The notes below the pieces were generated by a model. That model was not told where the DNA came from. It worked only from the letters and a program-made list of their open reading frames with translations, and did no database searches. Shown piece by piece: positions 61,752 to 64,000 of a DNA stretch of 64,000 bases. Source of the stretch: Cymodocea nodosa (lineage: Eukaryota > Streptophyta > Magnoliopsida > Alismatales > Cymodoceaceae); assembly GCA_036874045.1 (NCBI GenBank), contig JAZBRI010000004.1:5208001-5272000 (forward strand), given 5' to 3'. The stretch's first letter is position 1; the number at the start of each line of letters is the position of its first letter. The translations under genes and the position numbers were made by a program.

Positions 61752-64000
61752 CTGTCATTATAACAGGCAAAATAAATCTCCAAGAAACAAGAGGAAAAGA
61801 AATGACCATTGATGGTCTAGTAGCGACACATGATGTAGAAAATGGAGATCGGAAAGCAACAGTTCAGCAGAAACATTTCATTTTATGCTCAAGAAACATA
61901 ATCAATAAATATATGCAACTATTGATGAACACATATTATACAATATAAGGGGCCTATGAACTTAACACACTTACGACTGACGACAAGAGAATACAAAGAT
62001 AAAATGAGTTCAATGAAGGCCTAGTCCATATCACTTAATAAGGGTGTCCGGCATCAACCATAGAACAGTATTTTTCCCAAAAAAGAAGTTCCAAATAAGT
62101 ATTCTTCAACAATTTTTTCTGAAAAGCAATAAGCAGCTTTTTTGTGATTTTGAAATAAAAACTTGTTGATAGAAAAGTTGCAAAATGTAGATTTCATAAA
62201 GAAGTTGACTTTTCATGACAAGTTGCAATTCAAAAACATTTCCAATCAAAATTTGAATCTGGACACATTAAGGAAAGTTGGATTTCAGAGTAAGATGTGT
62301 ATGTTAGCCATGCAACACACTAAAACATTAAGCAAAAGCCATATGATAGCATGACTATTTTGGTAAAAATTTATACAATTCTTAGAGTAGAATAACTTAT
62401 GTACAATAATCACCATGCCACTTTCAAAAAGAACGGTCCAAGTCCACCATGACTTTATTAAAAGATGCAGGTTTAAGCTCTAAATCATGTCACTATTTCC
62501 AATGATGCTAATATGTAATTTAGGCCAATGCCCAACCTTTCCCTCTAACTCTATTTTTTTAAAGTCCATTACCAATATATAGTTTGCTCTTCTTAGAAAT
62601 TCATTAAATAATTTTTCTTCAATGCCCTGTTTGTACACATTTCTTGAAAAATGAAATGAAGGGAAATAATAGAAATAGTGGGAAATAGAGATGACAAAAA
62701 ATATAGTGTTGTTTGTACATCAAAGGAAATGATAAAAAATCAGAAAATAAGGTGTTTGTGTAATTATAGGAAATGATAAGAAATTAAAAAGTTAATAATT
62801 TTAAAAAAATTAGATAATAAATTAAAAAAATTATTATATTTGAAAAGTAATATTTTAAACATTTCATTAAATACAAATATAACATGTGAAATTATATATT
62901 TGTAATTAATATAAACAACATTGTTCATTACAATCCAAATTTTTTCAAAAATAGACAACATACTATATGAAAATGTTATATTACATAATACATATTATCT
63001 TTTTACCACATATAGAATATAATTTATTCACACATTTCATCAAATTATTTTCTTTTTTTATTCAACATTCATTTTACTAATACAACATGTTTCTTTGTCT
63101 TTAATAATGATAAGTGTTTTACCATTAGCATTCATTTTAACTAATTCATTTGCAAGATTTTCAAGTAAATATTTTTGCTTGATGTTATTTATTTAATGTA
63201 TTATTTATGTTATGATGAAATATGTTAATGTATTACTTAATGTTATTAAGTTATGCTAGAATTAATGTTATTTATTTAACATATTATTAAGTTGAGCTGA
63301 ATATGTTAATGTATTATAATTACAATACGTTATTATTTATTTATTATTATAATCATACTTCTTGATATTGCATTAATGTTATTATTTATTTTAATATATT
63401 ATAATTATAATATGTTATTTATTATTATAATTATAATAATTATATTTTAATTTATTATAATTAAATATTATTTATTATATTACAAATCAATATCATTTTC
63501 CGTTATTTCTGAACGGATGAGGTAGGAAACAATGAGAAATGTTTTCTTTAATATGAGAGAAAATGATAGAAATCATCTCTTTCCATTTCTGACACAAACA
63601 CAAAAAATAAAAGGAACAATTTTCTTGCTATTTTCTTTTTTGTCATTTCTCCTTATTTCTCAATCGCAAAAACCTCCACCAAATTACCTATTTGAATCCA
63701 CTGATATTTTTCAGTATTCTTTTCTTTTGAAAAAGGTAGGATGATTCATATTAATAAAAGCAAAAGAGACCGGCAATGAAAACAAAACAGAAAGTTTTCT
63801 CAATGTTCATTAATTCCATTCTATAAGCGGTTAGTCTATATATGTGTTGATAAAAAAAACCCACTTCAACAAATGTATTTGGGCACAACCATAGAAAGAA
63901 CCTTTTGAAAGAGTGGGGGTGGACAATTAACCAGAGAAACAATTCCTTTAGCAAAATTTATTGCAAGGTAGGGATAAGAGACCACATTATATGAGAATTT
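61752..64000. other. large 5' intron of the queuine transferase gene (runs off the window)
   Basis: The exon at 61751 starts with an acceptor and two bases of a split codon, so this must be intron. It is very AT-rich and contains a candidate inverted-repeat element at about 62640-63665. No further exon of the gene was found up to 64000. Confidence 0.7.
62640..63665. mobile_element. candidate non-autonomous inverted-repeat element
   Basis: The left end (GAAATAGTGGGAAATAGAGA, AGGAAATGATAAAAAATC, GGTGTTTGTGT) resembles the reverse complement of the right end (GAAATAAGGAGAAATGACAA, TTTTGTGTTTGTGTCAGAAA) over perhaps 100-150 bases, flanking about 700 bases of almost pure A/T. This is the layout of a foldback element or MITE. 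Exact ends and a target-site duplication were not established, and low complexity could produce part of the likeness. Confidence 0.4.

Overview
This window is nuclear DNA of a flowering plant. Its genes are split by many GT-AG introns (and one GC-AG intron), the intergenic DNA is AT-rich with microsatellites and transposon debris, and the genes belong to plant families: SC35-type SR protein, RABH1 GTPase, clade-F-like PP2C, DTM1-like ER protein, chloroplast SECE2, SIP1-type trihelix factor and DUF4057. Several first exons are strongly GC-rich, and the DTM1-like protein recalls the one described in rice. A monocot is therefore my guess, but the sequence alone does not prove it.

Layout, left to right. 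360-5115 (+): DUF4057 protein, five coding exons. 6348-11418 (+): SR splicing factor SC35, eight coding exons, with a decayed hAT transposase inside its 3.5 kb fourth intron. 14538-15918 (-): RABH1 (Rab6-like) GTPase, six exons. 17844-19493 (+): DTM1-like / signal peptidase complex subunit 1-like protein, two exons. 19494-25701: the largest gene-poor stretch. 25702-30611 (+): PP2C phosphatase, five exons. 34823-37245 (+): SDS22-like leucine-rich-repeat protein, four coding exons. 39753-40607 (-): single-exon trihelix transcription factor with a long poly-Glu tract. 41478-43846 (-): ribosomal protein eS6, six exons, including a GC-AG intron. 44736-47087 (+): chloroplast SECE2-type translocase subunit, divergent from eS6. 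49674-52545 (-): TRAPPC2L, a vesicle-tethering subunit. 54273-54671 (-): small Cys/His- and Ser-rich plant protein of unknown role. 57625-61751 (-): 3' part of queuine tRNA-ribosyltransferase catalytic subunit; its 5' exons lie beyond position 64000.

The exon joins below were worked out by hand. Each keeps reading phase, and nearly every one sits on a canonical splice site. The genes are unrelated housekeeping and regulatory genes, as is normal in a plant genome; there is no operon-like or defence-like cluster. Two promoters (SC35 and eS6) carry the TGGGCC / AAACCCTA combination typical of translation-related plant genes.

I did not find a previously undescribed biological system. The observations most worth a second look are: a 105-bp in-frame tandem duplication in the DUF4057 last exon; the GC-AG intron in eS6; the frameshifted hAT transposase in the SC35 intron; an SC35 stop codon that is the first codon of its own exon; a candidate 1 kb inverted-repeat element in the queuine transferase gene; several local tandem duplications of 43-180 bp; and four long G tracts, all G on the plus strand.
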